DNA of 31,804 nucleotides from Chloroflexi bacterium RBG_13_51_52 (GCA_001796525.1 MGMT01000003.1:3914-35717); one strand, 5' to 3'; shown: positions 15,722-24,094, numbered from the stretch's first letter. The notes: generated by a model from the sequence alone, not told the origin. Numbers and translations are program-made.

Positions 15722-16996
15722 GTGAAAAACGCCATAGATGATATAAAAGCCAAAGGGAGGGCAGCTAAGCTTGCCTCTCGCCGCCTGGCGTATATCTCCA
15801 CAAGCATAAAAAATAAAGCGCTAAATTATATTGCCGACGACATCCTTTTAAGAAGAGATGAAGTCCTGGCTGCCAATGAAAAAGACTACAAGGCAGCTAA
15901 AGCCACCGGCATGGGGACGGCTTTACTGGACAGGCTGATGCTGAATGAGATCCGTCTGGAAGGCATTGCCGCGGACACCAGAGCCGTCGCTGCCCTGCCC
16001 GACCCCGTGGGAGAGGTATTCGAGATGCGCACCATGCCCAACGGACTGCAAATCGGGAAGAAGCGGGTGCCTATCGGCGTTATCGGGGCAATTTACGAGA
16101 GCCGACCCAACGTAACGGTTGATATAGCGTCACTCTGCCTGAAATCAGGCAACGCCGTGATACTGCGGGGCGGTAAAGAGACGATTAACTCCAACACAGC
16201 CATAATCAAAGTACTGCAGGGTGCCTGCAAGAGGGCAGGCATACCGGCGGGGTGCATACAGTTTATCGATAATACCGACCGCGCTCTGGTGGACGCCATG
16301 CTGAAGATGAATGATATCATCGACCTGATTATTCCGCGGGGCGGAGCGGGGCTGATAAAATCGGTAGCGGAAAAAGCCACCATGGCGGTGTTGACCGGAG
16401 GCATCGGGGTATGCCATACGTACGTTGACAAGAGCGCCGATATCAAGAAAGCGGTGGATATCGTCTATAACGCAAAAGTACAGCGGCCCACGGTCTGCAA
16501 CGCGCTGGATACGGTACTCGTCCATGCCGAAATAGCGGAAAGCTACCTGCCGGAAATGGCAGCCGAACTGAACAAAGCTAAAGTGGAACTGCACTGCGAC
16601 GAAAGTGCGATGGCAATCCTCGATGCCGATAAATCACTAAAAGTCGTGCTTGCAACCAATGATGACTGGGGTAAAGAATTCTTATCACTGACAGCTGCCG
16701 TTAAGGTGGTTGACTCCCTGGACGAAGCGCTGGAGCATATCGGGAGATATGGCTCGGGGCATTCCGAGGCTATCGTCACCGAGGACTACAACAGCGCGAT
16801 GCGTTTCCTCAACGAGACGGACGCTGCGGCAGTTTACGTAAATGCCAGCACCAGGTTCACGGACGGGAGCCAGTTCGGGCTGGGGGCGGAGGTGGGCATA
16901 AGCACGCAAAAGCTGCACGCGCGCGGACCGATGGGGCTTAAAGAACTGACGACCTACAAGTGGATTATCTTCGGGACGGGGCAAGTAAGACCTTAG
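15722..16996 (+). CDS. proA: Gamma-glutamyl phosphate reductase
   Basis: The 424-residue protein reduces glutamyl 5-phosphate to glutamate 5-semialdehyde with NADPH in the second step of proline synthesis. Family blocks are RVPIGVIGAIYESRPNVTVD, GNAVILRGGKE, LIIPRGG, and the active-site segment KVQRPTVCNALDTVLVH with catalytic Cys259. DAAAVYVNASTRFTDG and FGLGAEVGISTQKLHARGPMGL follow near the C terminus. The start is GTG at 15722 with AAGGAGGGG about 11 nt upstream. A weak extended -10 (TGTTATAGT, 15680-15688) in the 75-nt gap could give extra transcription. Its stop codon directly abuts that of the convergent rph gene. Confidence 0.97.
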   Translation: MKNAIDDIKAKGRAAKLASRRLAYISTSIKNKALNYIADDILLRRDEVLAANEKDYKAAKATGMGTALLDRLMLNEIRLEGIAADTRAVAALPDPVGEVFEMRTMPNGLQIGKKRVPIGVIGAIYESRPNVTVDIASLCLKSGNAVILRGGKETINSNTAIIKVLQGACKRAGIPAGCIQFIDNTDRALVDAMLKMNDIIDLIIPRGGAGLIKSVAEKATMAVLTGGIGVCHTYVDKSADIKKAVDIVYNAKVQRPTVCNALDTVLVHAEIAESYLPEMAAELNKAKVELHCDESAMAILDADKSLKVVLATNDDWGKEFLSLTAAVKVVDSLDEALEHIGRYGSGHSEAIVTEDYNSAMRFLNETDAAAVYVNASTRFTDGSQFGLGAEVGISTQKLHARGPMGLKELTTYKWIIFGTGQVRP

Positions 16997-17722
16997 CTAT
17001 TTCTGAGTCTTCAAGACTTCCTGCTGGGCTTTAAAAAGCTGCTGGATACCCTTTTCCGCCAGAGCCAGTAAATCGTCGATGGACTGCCGGGTAAACGGCT
17101 TGCCCTCGGCGGTGCCCTGGACTTCAACGAACTCACCCTTGCTGGTCATCACGATGTTAAAATCTACACCAGCCTGGGAGTCTTCATCATAGCAGAGGTC
17201 CAGCATCATATAGGAATTAACGATACCAACGCTGGTGGCAGCGACGGCACTTTTCAGAGGCATTTTAGATATGATACCCATCTGCATCAGTTTTTCCATC
17301 GCCAGGTACAAGGCAACATAAGAGCCGGTAATAGCGGCGGTGCGGGTACCGCCATCAGCCTGGAGAACATCACAATCGACGATGAGAGTCCTTTCACCGA
17401 GCGCCGCCATATCCGTCACTGCCCGCAGGGAACGCCCGATAAGGCGCTGGATTTCCTGATTACGTCCGCCTACCCTGCCATTAACAGAGTCGCGCTGGGA
17501 GCGGGTAACGGTGGCACGGGGTAACATAGCGTATTCGGCGGTGACCCAACCAGTGCCGCTACCCTTAAGGAAGGGAGGAACTCTATCTTCAATGCTGACG
17601 GCACAGAGAACATGGGTCTTGCCAAGTTTTATCATCGCCGAACCTTCAGCGAAACTCTGATAACCGGGAATTATCTTAATCGGCCTAAGCTCATCGTAGG
17701 CACGCCCATCAACTCTTTTCAC
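16997..17722 (-). CDS. rph: Ribonuclease PH
   Basis: The 241-residue protein is a phosphorolytic 3'-5' exoribonuclease that trims tRNA and other RNA 3' ends. It begins KRVDGRAYDELRPIKI and contains GSGTGWVTAEYAMLPRAT, RDSVNGRVGGRNQEIQRLIGRSLRAV and DCDVLQADGGTRTAAITGSYVAL. These are the RNase PH signatures, including the phosphate-binding Gly-Thr-Arg. Its length matches the usual 235-245. The start is GTG at 17720-17722 with GGAGA 7 nt upstream. Its TAG stop touches the proA TAG with no base between, so neither gene has space for its own terminator. It is the last gene of a minus-strand run, 64 nt after the lipoprotein gene. Confidence 0.97.
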   Translation of the reverse strand: MKRVDGRAYDELRPIKIIPGYQSFAEGSAMIKLGKTHVLCAVSIEDRVPPFLKGSGTGWVTAEYAMLPRATVTRSQRDSVNGRVGGRNQEIQRLIGRSLRAVTDMAALGERTLIVDCDVLQADGGTRTAAITGSYVALYLAMEKLMQMGIISKMPLKSAVAATSVGIVNSYMMLDLCYDEDSQAGVDFNIVMTSKGEFVEVQGTAEGKPFTRQSIDDLLALAEKGIQQLFKAQQEVLKTQK

Positions 17723-17786
17723 GGAACAGTCTCCAATCTAAGTAATGATATGTGAGAGTATAGCAGAGATAGGATAGTATGACAAT

Positions 17787-19058
17787 CTACCTGACAAACA
17801 CAACTTTATTGGATGTAAACGACCAGGTTGTAGACTCGGTAGAAGCTCCCGGAAGAGCCTCCATATATAGAGTTTCAGAGTCCGGCATCGAGACAATGAT
17901 GATGCCGTTAAAGCCGGATACCTGAAAGCCATAGATATTGCCGTCAGGAGTAATATCTTTAAAATCACGGTTCAAGAAACCTGCGTCACGGGGAGTAAAA
18001 TAATACACGGCGCTTTGTAGATTTGGTACAGAATTACCGACCGATAATGCGGCACTGGCGGGATGTATATTGGAACGCACCAGAGCCAGGTGAAGGTCTT
18101 CAGGATAGGTATCGTTAATACCGAAAAGGAACCAGCAGCCCTGCGCGGTCCCGGGAATATCCTGCATGACCGAACCACAAGGCAAGACTTCACCTTCCAC
18201 TGCATCACGGTCAACTAGAGAAAGCAGGGTATCAAGCACGGGGCCGGGTTCATACAAGCTTAACGGGCAGAGAGCATGTAAATAACGCGATTTTTCCCAG
18301 CGCTGCGGATTAGCGACGGAAGCCGCGTAATAATTTTCATCATAAACGCCAATGTCCATAGCCCATTGTCCCGGGTTTCCACCAACTGTACCCAGTAAAT
18401 CACCTGCTTTTACTTCAATATTGTAGTCTTTACTCCAGACGCGATAGATTTCGCCTCCGGTAGAGTATTCATTATCAAGATGCCAGTTGGTAAAATCCGT
18501 GGTATTACCAAACACCGAAGGATTGAGTGTGCTGGCATGATAAAACATCACCGTGATTGTTTCACAGGGTTGCAGAATAACATTATAATCGGCAAAACCC
18601 GCATTTACGTGTTCACTCGCCCAAACCTGGGTAATGGTTAAATCGCCGGGAGAGTACAGATTTGCAATATCGGGCCTATCAGCGTTTGGCTGGCGGGTAG
18701 GATAGAAATAAATATGGTCGCTGGGGAAGGTATGGCTGGGAGGACTGAGGTTACCTAAAGTAACGATGGCATCGATCATATTAATATCCATAGGGGAGGC
18801 GGTAAAGACCGGGAGAATGCAAGGTTCTGATGTCGGTTCAGGCGTTGGCGATGGAGGAGCAGTGGGAGTTGCCGTCTGGGTAGTTGGAGGAGGAGATGTT
18901 GCTGGAGGAGAGACAGGAGGAGGCGTGGTAGTCATAGACGCGGATGGCGCTGTTGATGTTACGTCCGTGGTTTGAGTTGGCGATGTAACCTCCGGTGAAG
19001 TACAACCGCTGAATATGAGAATTACAATAATAACAGGAATTATAAGTGTTCTATGCAT
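17787..19058 (-). CDS. Thr/Pro-linker lipoprotein with a possible degenerate M23-like domain
   Basis: The 423-residue protein has a clear lipoprotein signal (LIFSGC, lipidated Cys19) and a Thr/Pro/Ser tether (about 20-78). Its globular region has the stretch ITVMFYHAS (near 175), then KDYNIEVKAGDLLGTVGG and WAMDIGVYD. This order recalls the beta barrel of M23/LytM peptidases (VKAGQ.IG.VG then HLHFE), but the HxH zinc ligands are absent, reading MDI. If the likeness is real, the protein is non-catalytic and more likely binds a glycan. Otherwise the function is unknown. The ATG at 19056-19058 has AAAGGAC upstream; it follows the methyltransferase gene by 30 nt on the same strand. Confidence 0.7.
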   Translation of the reverse strand: MHRTLIIPVIIVILIFSGCTSPEVTSPTQTTDVTSTAPSASMTTTPPPVSPPATSPPPTTQTATPTAPPSPTPEPTSEPCILPVFTASPMDINMIDAIVTLGNLSPPSHTFPSDHIYFYPTRQPNADRPDIANLYSPGDLTITQVWASEHVNAGFADYNVILQPCETITVMFYHASTLNPSVFGNTTDFTNWHLDNEYSTGGEIYRVWSKDYNIEVKAGDLLGTVGGNPGQWAMDIGVYDENYYAASVANPQRWEKSRYLHALCPLSLYEPGPVLDTLLSLVDRDAVEGEVLPCGSVMQDIPGTAQGCWFLFGINDTYPEDLHLALVRSNIHPASAALSVGNSVPNLQSAVYYFTPRDAGFLNRDFKDITPDGNIYGFQVSGFNGIIIVSMPDSETLYMEALPGASTESTTWSFTSNKVVFVR

Positions 19059-19088
19059 TTTTTGTCCTTTATGAGAGAAAAGAGAACC

Positions 19089-19916
19089 CTATAATTTTAT
19101 TCCCCAGAAAACTTTCCTGCGGTTATGAACATAAAGACGGTAATTGCCAGTACTCTCGGACTGTTCCACTTCCTTTTCCACCCGCGCCACACCCTCGGCG
19201 AAAACGCGCGGCTCATTATCCTTGATAATCTTGAGGACGGAATCAAAACTCGTGTTTTTGATACCCTCCAGGAAAGTCCGGTCGATCAATTTCGGGTCGT
19301 CCCCCCTGATGGCATGAGGTCTTTTAAAAGTAAATCCTGCGTTAATAAACAATTGTTTTAACCGCGAGCGAGAGGGGTACCGTTTTTTATCATATTTATA
19401 TTTCGTCGGGAAGTATTCATCAAGGGGATGGTTTTTCATGGCGTCTACCGTCACCTGGTACATAAAAAGCCTTGCCCCTTTACGGACTATCCTGGCTATT
19501 TCATTAATAACAGCCTGCTGGTAGGACAGGTGGTGCAATACCCATGCCATATAAATAAGGTCGACACTTTCCGACTCCACAGGCAGAGGTTTACCATCAA
19601 AATTATACTGAACGGGGATTACTTTATCAGAAATTTCTCCCTTTTTAATCCTTTCCTTAAGCAGTACCAGCTGGTCAGACGATTTATCATAGGCAAGGAT
19701 TTTAAAACGAGAGATTCCCACGGAAGCGAGCTGTTTTTCCACGAATTCTGTCTGCTGGCCGGAGCCGACACCCAACTCGACGATGGTAAGAGGTGAACCG
19801 AATTGATTTCCATCGAGTCCGGCATGGGAAATCATGAATGCGGCGAATCTAGGTGTGCCTCTCCTGACACGGGAATAAACCCGACTAATACCTTCGTACG
19901 AATGAGTTATTTCCAT
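19089..19916 (-). CDS. Class I SAM-dependent methyltransferase
   Basis: The 275-residue protein has motif I IVELGVGSGQQTEFVE (about 44-59), the acidic end of strand 2 in ILAYDKSSDQ (about 77), and motif IV in VDLIYMAWVLHHLSYQQAVINEIARIVRKGARLFMY (about 118-153), typical of the methyltransferase-11/25 group. The C-terminal third (PLDEYFPTKYKYDKKRYPSRSRL onward) is a family-specific lid that gives no substrate clue. The ATG at 19914-19916 lies 15 nt after the pncC stop codon, within a run MBL hydrolase - pncC - methyltransferase - lipoprotein. Function unknown beyond methyl transfer. Confidence 0.82.
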   Translation of the reverse strand: MEITHSYEGISRVYSRVRRGTPRFAAFMISHAGLDGNQFGSPLTIVELGVGSGQQTEFVEKQLASVGISRFKILAYDKSSDQLVLLKERIKKGEISDKVIPVQYNFDGKPLPVESESVDLIYMAWVLHHLSYQQAVINEIARIVRKGARLFMYQVTVDAMKNHPLDEYFPTKYKYDKKRYPSRSRLKQLFINAGFTFKRPHAIRGDDPKLIDRTFLEGIKNTSFDSVLKIIKDNEPRVFAEGVARVEKEVEQSESTGNYRLYVHNRRKVFWGIKL

Positions 19917-19931
19917 TCCATATTTCTCTCG

Positions 19932-20414
19932 CTATTCTTTCAGAGAAACCAGATATTCCTTCAGCCAGGTTAAAGCGGCAGTAGCGGCTTTTTGTTTAAT
20001 TTCTTCGCGGGTACCGCGGAACATACGTTTACGGCTAAAGACGCCGCATTGATGTGCCAGGCCAAGATAGAAAAGCCCTACCGCTTTTTCCAGCGTGGCG
20101 CCACCCGGCCCGGCGATACCGGTATCGGAGATACAAATATCCACTGCCAGCGTTTTTCTACCACCAGCAGCCATTTCCATGGCAACCTGCGAGCTGACCG
20201 CACCATGTTCCGCCAGGGTGGCAAACTTTACGCCGATTATCTTTCTCTTTGTCTCATCGGCATAAGCCGTAACCGAACCTTTAAAGTAGTTAGAACTGCC
20301 CGGGACGTTGGTAATAAGGTGAGATATAAGCCCGCCGGTAGCCGATTCCACGACACCTAAAGTGAGTCCCTTTTCCCGCAATAACGCCCCAACTACGTAT
20401 TCCAGTTCAGACAT
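19932..20414 (-). CDS. pncC: Nicotinamide-nucleotide amidase (CinA C-terminal domain)
   Basis: The 160-residue protein matches the stand-alone CinA C-terminal domain. It has VVESATGGLISHLITNVPGSS (about 21-41, with the catalytic Ser in ESxTGG), the YADETKRKIIGV segment, and the ISDTGIAGPGGAT signature (about 95-107). The enzyme deamidates nicotinamide mononucleotide to nicotinate mononucleotide in NAD recycling. The ESCTGG motif of many homologues is ESATGG here, a minor difference outside the catalytic Ser. The N-terminal MoCF-like domain of full CinA is absent. ATG 18 nt after the MBL hydrolase stop codon puts it in the same transcription unit. Confidence 0.92.
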   Translation of the reverse strand: MSELEYVVGALLREKGLTLGVVESATGGLISHLITNVPGSSNYFKGSVTAYADETKRKIIGVKFATLAEHGAVSSQVAMEMAAGGRKTLAVDICISDTGIAGPGGATLEKAVGLFYLGLAHQCGVFSRKRMFRGTREEIKQKAATAALTWLKEYLVSLKE

Positions 20415-20432
20415 ATTAGATATACCTATTCA

Positions 20433-21095
20433 TTATAGCCACGGGAAGACATTGGCCTTTATAAAATCAAAGTTGTGTTTTATTTTTTCAGCGCCGGTGA
20501 CCACGCCCATGTGACCGGGGAGCAGATATTCGATATCAAGTTTAGACAGAGCATTTATGGATTTTTTCAGGTAGTCAGCATTACCTCCAGGAAGGTCGAC
20601 GCGGCCGGTATTCATCTCAAAAAGGACATCGCCGCAAAATAGCGCTTTCTCTTTCCTGAGATAAAAACAAATGCAGTCCGGGGAGTGTCCGGGGGCTTGA
20701 ATGATTTCTATCTCAATATCTCCCGATTTCAGGCGGTCCTCTTCTAAAAGAGAATCCACGGTGAATTCGCCCGGCTCCATACCAAAGAGTCGGGCGCCGT
20801 CAACTACTACCAGTTTATAGTTTTTCTTCTGGATGGGATACAGGGCAACTTTAGCTCCGGACAGTTTCTTGAAAGCTTCGTTGGCGCTACAATGGTCGAT
20901 ATGGAGATGGGTGTTGATGATAGTGCCGATATCGGCGGGTTCAATGCCATCCTGATGCATAGCGTCCACCCGGGCCGTTAGATAATCGGCGTTGCCGGGG
21001 TCGATAATAATGCCAGGGCTGCCTTTAATGACATACGTATTACAGTCCAGCATTCCCTGCTCCGGGTAAAAATATAGATTATTTATCAATTTCAT
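20433..21095 (-). CDS. MBL-fold metallo-hydrolase, glyoxalase II-like
   Basis: The 220-residue protein has an intact metallo-beta-lactamase motif set: THLHIDHC (HxHxDH, near 62-68), APGHSPDCICFYL (His near 134), FCGDVLF (bridging Asp near 154) and LLPGHMGVV (His near 198). This is sufficient for a two-metal centre, and the size fits glyoxalase II-like or general MBL hydrolases that cleave thioesters or other esters. Substrate unknown. The ATG at 21093-21095 has GGAG 10 nt upstream. It is the first gene of the minus-strand unit running to rph and diverges from a small membrane-protein gene across a dyad-rich spacer. Confidence 0.88.
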   Translation of the reverse strand: MKLINNLYFYPEQGMLDCNTYVIKGSPGIIIDPGNADYLTARVDAMHQDGIEPADIGTIINTHLHIDHCSANEAFKKLSGAKVALYPIQKKNYKLVVVDGARLFGMEPGEFTVDSLLEEDRLKSGDIEIEIIQAPGHSPDCICFYLRKEKALFCGDVLFEMNTGRVDLPGGNADYLKKSINALSKLDIEYLLPGHMGVVTGAEKIKHNFDFIKANVFPWL

Positions 21096-21136
21096 GCTAT
21101 ATTATCTCCAAACGAACAATATTTACGATAAACTTA

Positions 21137-21168
21137 ATATCATTATATCATGATAAGCGATATGATAA
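21137..21168. promoter_or_regulatory. Cluster of ATATCAT/ATGATAA dyads in a divergent spacer
   Basis: ATATCAT occurs at 21137-21143 and 21145-21151, and its inverse ATGATA at 21150-21155 and 21162-21167. TATCATGATA (21146-21155) is a perfect 10-bp palindrome. The cluster sits in the 92-nt gap between the MBL hydrolase and the small membrane-protein gene and could be an operator for either. No protein can be assigned. Confidence 0.35.
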
Positions 21169-21187
21169 ACGACAAGGAGGCTAGAAG

Positions 21188-21385
21188 ATGGGACTGACAG
21201 CAGCAATACTCGGGGCATTAGGCGCGATAGCCGCGGCACTCGGTGTTCTCAATATCCTGGAGGTAACATCGGAACCAATTTTAAGCGATAAACTCAACTG
21301 GATGTTCTGGATGTACGCGGCAATAGTCCTTATCCTGGGGGCAATCGCCTTTTTACTGGGGCGTAAACAGAACTACGAAGATTAG
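21188..21385 (+). CDS. Small two-helix membrane protein
   Basis: The 65-residue protein has two predicted transmembrane helices (about 3-24, Ala/Gly-rich LTAAILGALGAIAAALGVL, and 38-58, FWMYAAIVLILGAIAFLLG) joined by a short acidic loop, with a charged tail GRKQNYED. A perfect AAGGAGG lies 8 nt before the ATG, so translation should be efficient. I know no family name. It is followed 28 nt later by the DUF167 gene on the same strand and probably shares its transcript and terminator. Confidence 0.75.
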   Translation: MGLTAAILGALGAIAAALGVLNILEVTSEPILSDKLNWMFWMYAAIVLILGAIAFLLGRKQNYED

Positions 21386-21413
21386 TTACACTGAATCAGC
21401 GTTGAGTAATTAA

Positions 21414-21692
21414 TTGAGTGCAAATAAAGAAAGCCCGGGCATACGTTTGGCGGTAAGAGTAACCCCCAACGCCGGCCGCAATGAAATAACCGACTTAAAA
21501 GACGGTGTATTATATATAAAAATCGCGGCGCCGCCGGAAAAGGGCAAAGCCAATAAAGAACTCATCGGTTTCCTGGCGGAAAGGATGGGGATTAAAAAAG
21601 CTTCCCTGTTAATCATCAAAGGGCAGACCAGCCGGAACAAGGTTATCTCTATCCAGGGTATGAGCAACGAGGAACTATTAAAGCGAATTTAA
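21414..21692 (+). CDS. DUF167 (YggU-family) protein
   Basis: The 92-residue protein shows the DUF167 pattern: IRLAVRVTPNAGRNEIT, YIKIAAPPEKGKANKELIGFLAERMGI, and LLIIKGQTSRNKVISIQG. The PPEKGKAN motif is diagnostic of this conserved small alpha/beta family, present from bacteria to humans, whose function is not settled. The TTG start at 21414-21416 has only a weak GAG upstream; it may rely on coupling to the preceding small gene. It ends 14 nt before a strong hairpin terminator. Confidence 0.88.
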   Translation: MSANKESPGIRLAVRVTPNAGRNEITDLKDGVLYIKIAAPPEKGKANKELIGFLAERMGIKKASLLIIKGQTSRNKVISIQGMSNEELLKRI

Positions 21693-21705
21693 ATTCAGGA
21701 GTAAA

Positions 21706-21733
21706 AGGGAGGGGGGCATTAGCCCCCCTCTTT
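21706..21733. terminator. Bidirectional intrinsic terminator
   Basis: GAGGGGGGC (21709-21717), loop ATTA, GCCCCCCTC (21722-21730) form a perfect 9-bp GC-rich stem, extendable by weaker pairs. TTTATTTAT follows on the plus strand, and an A-rich run (AAAA before the stem) gives a modest U-tract on the other strand. It lies between convergent genes ending at 21692 (plus) and 21760 (minus), so it probably serves both. Confidence 0.9.
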
Positions 21734-21759
21734 ATTTATAGATACAGTGAAGGCTTTGC

Positions 21760-22926
21760 TTAAGCCTTCTTCTTGCGGCGTCGCCACCAGGCGAAGTACA
21801 GAATCACCAGGATTATTATCCACAACGGGCTCCAAATACCCAGTCCGATGAAGATTGAACCCAGGAAGCGAAAGAGGCTGACCAGAGCGTTCCAGGCTCC
21901 ATCGACGACGCTACCGGCGCTCCAGCCGGGAAGTACGGTAATGTAGTCCTCCCTGTCATAGGTCTCGGTAGTCCCCTTGTCATCAGTAACCTTCAGAGTG
22001 ACGGTAAAATCACCGCCGGAACGGTAAACATGAGAAGGATTTGCCTCAGTGCTGGTCTCATCATCACCAAAGTTCCATTCGTAAGAATAGGGGTAAAAAC
22101 CGCCGGAGACATCGGTAAAAAACTGGACACTGTTGCCTTCCTTGACCGTGCGGGTGTCAGCGGTGAATTCCACCACAAGCTTGGACTGCTCCAGGGTCAC
22201 GGTGAATGAAGCCAGGCTCGAACTTTGCTCCAGGTATTGCATCTGGCCTTTGATGACCTCGATATACTCGCGGGTATTGGTAAGCTCTTTCTGGACGGCG
22301 AGTAATTCTTCAACGGTAGTCGCCTTTTCCATAAAAATAAGCAACTGGGTTTCGGTGGCTTCAAGATTGCGCAGCCTTGACGCGAGGTCGGTATACTGTT
22401 CGGTAACATCCTGCCCCGAAGTAGATTCGGACTTTACATCAGCCGCCAGGTTACGCATAGTCTGGAGAGTATCGTTAAAGCGGGCGGAGTCCACCCTGAA
22501 GCTGATATAAGCATACAGCCTGTTGCGGTCTTCACTGATATTGGAATTGACGACAAAACCGCCGTAGGACTCGGCGAGAGTGTTGATTTGCTGTAATGCC
22601 GCAGAGACATCGTCGACAACGATAGTTAAATAAGCAGTACGGATAACCATGCGGTCGACCGAGGTTGCGTAAGAAATATCATACCCCACACCGCCCTTTT
22701 CCGGGCTAATAGCCACGGGAGGCATCAAAACCGCCGTTGTTGTAGGGGGCGGTTGCGATATGATGATTGTCGGAACCGGCGCTTGCGTTACTGTCGGCAC
22801 CGTCATAGTTATCCCGTCGTTTGCCCCTGATGTACGCGTATAAGGGCCCTGTTCTTGCCCTGAAGCACAGGCAACCGTGCCTATGACAAGCAGAACTATC
22901 AGAAATCCAAATAATAACTTTTTCAT
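21760..22926 (-). CDS. DUF4349 lipoprotein with an inserted PKD domain
   Basis: The 388-residue protein starts with a signal ending GTVAC (Cys20, plausible lipobox) and a Pro/Thr-rich linker (about 35-75). A DUF4349 region follows (about 90-250: MVIRTAYLTIVVDDVSAALQQI, then ESYGGFVVNSNIS and a coiled coil LASRLRNLEATETQLL). A PKD domain (about 257-332; YEWNFGDD, NPSHVYRSGGDFTVTLKVTD) and a C-terminal transmembrane helix with a WWRRRKKKA tail (about 355-388) complete it. DUF4349 proteins usually go straight from coiled coil to membrane anchor; here the PKD sits between. Anchoring at both ends suggests a loop-like surface protein. ATG at 22924-22926 has a perfect AAGGAGG 5 nt upstream. Function unknown. 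Confidence 0.85.
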   Translation of the reverse strand: MKKLLFGFLIVLLVIGTVACASGQEQGPYTRTSGANDGITMTVPTVTQAPVPTIIISQPPPTTTAVLMPPVAISPEKGGVGYDISYATSVDRMVIRTAYLTIVVDDVSAALQQINTLAESYGGFVVNSNISEDRNRLYAYISFRVDSARFNDTLQTMRNLAADVKSESTSGQDVTEQYTDLASRLRNLEATETQLLIFMEKATTVEELLAVQKELTNTREYIEVIKGQMQYLEQSSSLASFTVTLEQSKLVVEFTADTRTVKEGNSVQFFTDVSGGFYPYSYEWNFGDDETSTEANPSHVYRSGGDFTVTLKVTDDKGTTETYDREDYITVLPGWSAGSVVDGAWNALVSLFRFLGSIFIGLGIWSPLWIIILVILYFAWWRRRKKKA

Positions 22927-23029
22927 AAAAACCTCCTTGGTTTGTATCGCTCTGCTATATTATAACGCAGAAAATACCAAAAGGTTGTTAAAAAGCAGAA
23001 AATATTGAAGGTGGCAAACGAAAAAACGT

Positions 23030-24094
23030 TTACAGGCTGCTTTCGTAAACACGGATGCGTCTCATGCGTAGTATAAGGAAGACTTCTTTGCCTACGGTCA
23101 GATTCATGTCTTCAAAAATATAAGAAGGTATTTCTGACAGGAGACTTTTTTCCGCTACATCTATCAGGATTTTGACCGTATTGCCAGCAGGCTCGATTGA
23201 GGTTATCAAACCCTGAAATCCGTTTACGCTTAAACCGGGCGGCCTAGTCTCGGAGACATAGATATGGCGCGGTAAAATAGCGATTTTTCTAATATCGCCG
23301 CCTTCATGGGCAACGGTCAATTTCATATCACCACAGCCGACTTCCATAACGCCCTGACCAAGGCTGCGGCAGTAATCGCAGTCGAGGATGTTGGGCGAGC
23401 CGATGAAATCAGCGACCTTTTCACCTTCGGGGTAAAAAAGCATTTTCTCCGGCTCCGCTACCTGCTCCACTCGTCCGTCCTGAATGACAGCTACCCGGTC
23501 CGCCATTTCCAGCGCCTCCATGAGGTCGTGAGTGATGTGGATAGTGGTCAGTCCGAACTGGCGGTGAATGCGCCGCAGTTCGAGTCTTAAATTTTTAGCG
23601 GTGCGCAGGTCCAGAGCGCCGAGAGGTTCATCGAGGAGGAGAAAGCGGGGCGAAGGGGCTAAAGCCCTGGCTAAAGCAATACGCTGCTTCTCACCGCCAC
23701 TCAACGTTCGGGTTTCACGATGCAACAAATGCGAAACACCCATGAGGTCAGCAAGTTTATTTACCCGCTCCCTGACCTCGGACGTGGATATCTTTAACTG
23801 CTTCAAGCCGAAGGCGATATTGTTAAAAACATCGATAAAAGGAAAGAGGACGTAGTCCTGCGGAACATAGCCCAGATTCCTTTCCTCGGGCATGAGGCGA
23901 GTAACATCAGCGCCGTTAAAATAAACCTTTCCCTTTTTAAAATGATGCAGTCCGGCGAGGCATTCCAAAAGCACGGTTTTTCCGGCGCCGGTAGGTCCTA
24001 AAATAACGAAATATTCGCCGTCACGGATGGACAGATCGATATCTTTCAGGTTGAACTCACCCAGACGCAGCGAAAGTCCCTCTATTTTTATCAT
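23030..24094 (-). CDS. modC: Molybdate/tungstate ABC transporter ATP-binding protein
   Basis: The 354-residue protein has Walker A GPTGAGKT (33-40), Q-loop VPQDYVLFP, signature LSGGEKQR (131-138), Walker B FLLLDEP with LGALD, and switch His in HITHD (189). The C-terminal 110 residues contain a TOBE/MOP-like module (ILPRHIYVSE, then GFQGLITSIEPAGNTVKILIDV) typical of ModC/WtpC importers. It energises uptake through the adjacent ModB permease. The ATG overlaps the modB stop by 4 nt (ATGA), indicating coupled translation. Whether Mo or W is preferred cannot be told from this subunit. Confidence 0.93.
   Translation of the reverse strand: MIKIEGLSLRLGEFNLKDIDLSIRDGEYFVILGPTGAGKTVLLECLAGLHHFKKGKVYFNGADVTRLMPEERNLGYVPQDYVLFPFIDVFNNIAFGLKQLKISTSEVRERVNKLADLMGVSHLLHRETRTLSGGEKQRIALARALAPSPRFLLLDEPLGALDLRTAKNLRLELRRIHRQFGLTTIHITHDLMEALEMADRVAVIQDGRVEQVAEPEKMLFYPEGEKVADFIGSPNILDCDYCRSLGQGVMEVGCGDMKLTVAHEGGDIRKIAILPRHIYVSETRPPGLSVNGFQGLITSIEPAGNTVKILIDVAEKSLLSEIPSYIFEDMNLTVGKEVFLILRMRRIRVYESSL

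Noticed and set aside
18750..18762. CCTAAAGTAA inside the lipoprotein gene as another copy of the repeat array
   Set aside because: It is a single copy within coding sequence, without a promoter, and is best explained by codons.
22927..23029. Promoter for the DUF4349-PKD gene
   Set aside because: A TATAAT exists at 22959-22964 (minus strand) but no acceptable -35 at 16-18 nt, so it is not listed as a feature.
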